From: Rhynchospora pubera
Taxonomy: Eukaryota > Streptophyta > Magnoliopsida > Poales > Cyperaceae
Assembly: GCA_028095005.1 (NCBI GenBank)
Contig: CM051460.1
Location: 190,395,742 to 190,459,741, forward strand
Length of the DNA stretch: 64,000 nucleotides
Direction: 5' to 3'
In this document: piece after piece, positions 60,726-64,000 of the stretch
Position numbering within the stretch: the stretch's first letter is position 1
How the letters are laid out: each line of letters starts with the position of its first letter
The notes under the pieces: model-generated
What the model saw: only the letters and a program-made list of their open reading frames with translations
Database searches by the model: none
Told to the model about the DNA's origin: nothing
Translations under genes and position numbers: made by a program

Positions 60726-61431
60726 ACAAATACAGGTATTTAAATCTCTGGCCATATTTAATTGACAGGAAAGGATAATCAGTACTTCAATTCCGGAATG
60801 TTACATCTAACCAAGCAACCAAGAAAACAGAATGGCACATGGGCATGGAATTCCGGTCTGAGCTATATAGATGAACCATTTGTAAGCACCCAAGGGAGAA
60901 AGATGTGGAGGTGAGTTGATTGCGAGGTCAAGACAATCTGATCGGCGCTGCACTGTTGGAGTTTTTTCCTTTGTTCAACACTCAAGAGCAAAAAGAAAAC
61001 AAAGCTACGAACTGATAGCGAGAGACAGATTTGAGACGATGGCGAGGATATGGTGTCAGATTGAGGAGTTGCAGTGAAGAACTAGGCCAAACTCACTCTC
61101 AGCGCAAGATACAGAAAAGAGGAATATCTCCATCTAGAGGAGATTACGAAGACGGCTTCCTCTTTTATTTTATTTGAATTTTTTTCCTTTTCTTTTCTTT
61201 TATTTTCCTTCTAGTTCTAGAGACTTTCCTCAAATGAATTCTTTAGGACTCAAGGAAGTTGGGCCTACGAGCCGATTCGATTAAAAAAAAAGTAGTAGTC
61301 AAGTAGTCGTTGCAGACTTGAGGACGGCAGGAGACAACAAAAAGCTCAAGGTCATTATTATGGATTAACATACGAAGTTGACCAATATATGCAGAACATG
61401 AGATCTGTGATACCGGACAACATCTCTCAAG

Positions 61432-61585
61432 AATCGGGTTCCGAGAAATCGTGTGGAGCTCAGATGCACTACTGGTGTTCTGGAAGTTTCGAAAAAAATG
61501 AAAAATGAAAATTCGGGTTCCGAGAAATCACGCGGAGCTCAGATGCGCTACTGGTGTTCTGGAAGTTTCGGAAAAATGAAAACGA
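61432..61585. repeat. 79-bp tandem duplication
   Basis: Two units starting AATCGGGTTCCGAGAAATC (61432) and ATTCGGGTTCCGAGAAATC (61511), each with GAGCTCAGATGC and CTACTGGTGTTCTGGAAG. Confidence 0.85.
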
Positions 61586-61911
61586 AAATTTCTACTCTTT
61601 CGTTAAAACAAAGGGGAAAAAAATAAGAAAAAGAGAACTACTGCTCTGGATGAATTAAAAATAAAACCATAATTAATAAATATAAGTTTTTGAATAATTG
61701 CAGTTGTTGTGGTGGTGTAATTACTAATTTAAAATGTCGATTAATTTTATATTTAAATATATTAATGGTTCCCAAATAGGTGTTTTGTTGGCACGTTAAA
61801 AGTAATTGTACATTCCGTATCATGTTGTGTTTGATTGGCCAAATCTAACTCGGAAAGATATGACAAGCATACAAATTAAGATATATTAAAATATAAAAAT
61901 ATATCATTTTT

Positions 61912-62325
61912 GAGAAAGTTTAATATGCACTATAGTGCATAGAGCATTCCGTGCACCGTAGATTTTTTCGGGAGTATTTTTATAAATTGACAAATTTAAT
62001 TTAACCAATATAATCTACATATCGAAATCTCATAGAAAACCAAATTTTACAATTTTTGAGATTTTATTACTATTTTTTTCGAATTTTTTAAGACATACAA
62101 TTTTTGGAAAATTGTAAATAGTAGAACATTCCAAAAATGACATGTTTTAAAAAATTAAAAAAAATAGTAATAAAATCTCCAAAATTGTAAATTTTGGTTT
62201 GGTATGAGATTTCAATATGTAGATTAGATTGGTTAAATTAGATTTGTCAATTTATAAGAATATTCTCGAAAAAATCCGTGGTGCACGGAATGCGCTATGC
62301 ACTATGGTGCATATTAAACTTTCTC
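61912..62325. mobile_element. Fold-back MITE 4, Mutator-type
   Basis: GAGAAAGTTTAATATGCACT starts it and AGTGCATA-TTAAACTTTCTC pairs at the right. A perfect 9-bp duplication ATCATTTTT lies at 61903-61911 and 62326-62334. This duplication length points to Mutator-like transposase mobilisation. Confidence 0.92.
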
Positions 62326-62334
62326 ATCATTTTT

Positions 62335-62875
62335 TTACACAATCATTATGATAGTATTTGATATGGTATTTCTCTATCTCTACTTCTTATATAGTAATTT
62401 GAATTTTATTGATTTTTTTATTTGATTAAATCAGAAGCATAGATGGTTCTCTCCAAATGAAATGTTATCTAGCCATTGACTTCCATCAAGAATGGAAAGA
62501 GAGTCGCATTTTAATTGAACATGTTTTGAATTTTAAAAATAAAACATCCATCCATCCATCCATCCAAAATCCAAAAATAGTTCATTTTTGCCTGGACCAA
62601 TCTATAGGAACCTCCGCGTCAATGCTGGCCGTTGGATTTGTGAGCCTTTGCGATGGATTTCATCAAGTCCATTCGTCTCCAATATCAGATTTGTCCAGTA
62701 GATTGTCTGCGCATTATTTGTTGTCTCCTTCTGTGTCACGCTGAATCTCTTAGCTTCCTTTCTATTTGCGTTTTTGCAGACGCGCGAACGGCTACAGGAA
62801 GATTCCCACTATCGATCTATACTGTGGATTTTCTTAGCGTTGTTTGTTGTTTCCTTCCGTGTTGCACAAATTTCC
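62335..62875. other. Intergenic DNA with degenerate internal duplication
   Basis: ATTATTTGTTGTCTCCTTC (about 62713) and GTTGTTTGTTGTTTCCTTCC (about 62839) suggest an old tandem duplication of about 125 bp. CATC units repeat at 62548-62568. A 95-codon frame at 62457 has no recognisable domain. Confidence 0.4.
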
Positions 62876-62878
62876 TTA

Positions 62879-63317
62879 GGCTTTGCTCCAGAATTCCAAA
62901 ACAAAGGGAATGGTAAGGAACAGAGAAGAAAGGAAGTTTAAGGAAGTTTAAGAAAATAGAAATAACTGGTGGTTCCTTGCTCCAAATCGCTAAATATATA
63001 GATAGAAGTCAAAAGTTATAATTTTTCTTGTGGACGATATTATCCTTTTGTTTGAATGGGCAGAGACAGATGAAATTCGTGGGTCTGATGTCAGAGAAAG
63101 AAAAGTAAAGGTTATTTTCGGTAAAAAATTAGATTTTCTGGTGAATCATCAGTACACCTCGATTTTGGAGGTAATCGACAATCTCCTCAAATGAGATTTT
63201 AAGAGAACATCGTTCCCTTTCATTTCCGTCGGTTCATCCAATGATAGTTACTGGAGCAAGAAACATCGATTCATCTTCCTTACCTTCGCCTCCGTTACAC
63301 CCTTCTGGAGCAAAGCC
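62879..63317. mobile_element. Tourist-like MITE (GGCTTTGCTCCAGAA termini)
   Basis: GGCTTTGCTCCAGAA to TTCTGGAGCAAAGCC, flanked by TTA at 62876-62878 and 63318-63320. Related to 3161-3355. Confidence 0.85.
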
Positions 63318-63320
63318 TTA

Positions 63321-64000
63321 GATGCCTTTCTATTTGAAACTCTTCCGGACACACCAACGACTACAGGGATCAAGGCATCAAACAACTTCCTCTTCAACGC
63401 ATGTTCTTCTGATCCTTCTTCCATCCTTTGTTTTTCTGCACGGAGCCAAAAAGGAAACTGAGAGAGAGAGAGATTATGCTTCTTCCATCCTTTGCTTCTA
63501 GCTTTCTACTCGCGCTCTCTCTCCCTTTTTGCTCCTGCGTCTGATTTCTCTTTCTCATAGATTGTCCGCACATTTTCTGCACCAGATCGGTAGAGGAAAA
63601 GCAATAGTAGCAAGAGATTTGAAACGAAGAACAGATCGAGTAGCTTAGCCGATTGATTTAGAACCTCAAATAAGGTTGAGAACGCTTCTATTTCTTGCTT
63701 ATTGCTTTATATTCTCTTTATTTTCTTCGATTTAGTATAGTAATGCATAGTTAGTGTTGCGAGACTAATCTGTTGCTTGCTATTCATGAGTTTCTAACGG
63801 TGTTGCGGAGCTCTTTCAATCAAAACATTTAAAGCATCTATTTTGTTGAATTTGAAGTTCATACAAGAGAGTTATGATTAATTAAAATAGAGATCCTAAT
63901 AAACATTGAGAGACAGTTATTATAATTAACGATTTTCAAAAATAAATTAATATCAATTGATAAAACTATAAGATAATTACTGTATATGTTGAGTGTTTTC
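63321..64000. other. Window edge, nothing recognised
   Basis: A CT/GA-rich stretch at 63450-63550 could be the leader of a gene beyond the window, but no start of a coding frame can be supported. Confidence 0.35.

Larger units (their letters stand above)
54214..61290 (+). mobile_element. LINE (L1-type non-LTR retrotransposon), near full length, decayed
   Basis: Target-site duplications bracket the element: AGTAGTAGTCGAGTAGT at 54197-54213 and AGTAGTAGTCAAGTAGT at 61291-61307 (16 of 17 match). It ends in a run of A (61283-61290). In order it holds an ORF1-like region, an apurinic endonuclease, a reverse transcriptase, a zf-RVT zinc finger and an RNase H, then about 560 bp of 3' UTR. Many stops and frameshifts mean it cannot move by itself. 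Confidence 0.92.

Overview
This is a plant nuclear window. It is AT-rich, and its genes are split by spliceosomal introns separated by long stretches of nested transposable elements. The phytochrome gene reads closest to monocot phyB as I remember that family: an MASGSRG start, KAVAQYTLDARLHAVFEQSG, a CHGDSTGLSTDSL stretch and NGWVEIQV. I therefore infer a non-grass monocot or another early-branching angiosperm. I cannot name the species.

Genes. (1) 6277-9275 (+) is a five-exon secreted pectinesterase-like gene of 340 aa. It has one GC-AG intron and lacks the usual catalytic Gln-Asp pair. (2) 11162-12019, 14830-15699 and 25552-26433 (all -) form a cluster of three intronless glycine-rich secreted proteins, probably structural cell-wall proteins. 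The last two are products of a roughly 2-kb local duplication that also copied promoter, leader uORF and upstream DNA. (3) 42022-47734 (-) is a phytochrome B-like photoreceptor gene of seven exons and about 1,174 codons. As assembled, exon 3 carries one extra base that breaks the frame.

Transposons by region. 1-6 kb holds small inverted-repeat MITEs, several with TTA duplications. At 16.4-17.9 kb a CACTA element (GCT duplication) contains an LTR-type insertion. 18.8-22.4 kb is a 3.6-kb LTR-like insertion flanked by AATTG. 22.65-23.05 kb is a fold-back element. 29.4-30.1 kb is a Tourist-like MITE with a hAT MITE inside it. 30.3-38.4 kb is a three-layer nest: a hAT-like element contains a Mutator-type fold-back, which contains a 6.9-kb complex of three LTRs in -, +, - orientation around an inverted internal region. 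38.7-39.5 kb is an AT-rich TIR element. 47.9-49.8 kb, upstream of the phytochrome gene, is a duplicated promoter segment separated by another hAT-like element. 50.0-50.8 kb carries two fold-backs, 51.3-52.0 kb a GTGTC-rich repeat, and 52.97-54.03 kb a solo LTR with CATTC duplications. 54.2-61.3 kb is a nearly full-length but decayed LINE with a 17-bp target-site duplication. 61.9-62.3 kb is a fold-back with a perfect 9-bp duplication, and 62.9-63.3 kb a Tourist-like MITE.

The host genes look functionally independent: two wall-related classes (pectin modification and glycine-rich structural proteins) and one light receptor. I found no tRNA or rRNA gene, CRISPR array or bacterial-type operon. 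No wholly new coding system is evident. The most unusual items are the palindromic LTR complex with its repeated AATTCGGNCCGAATT motif, the frameshifted phyB with extra introns, the conserved leader uORF of the glycine-rich genes, and the pectinesterase with a substituted active site.
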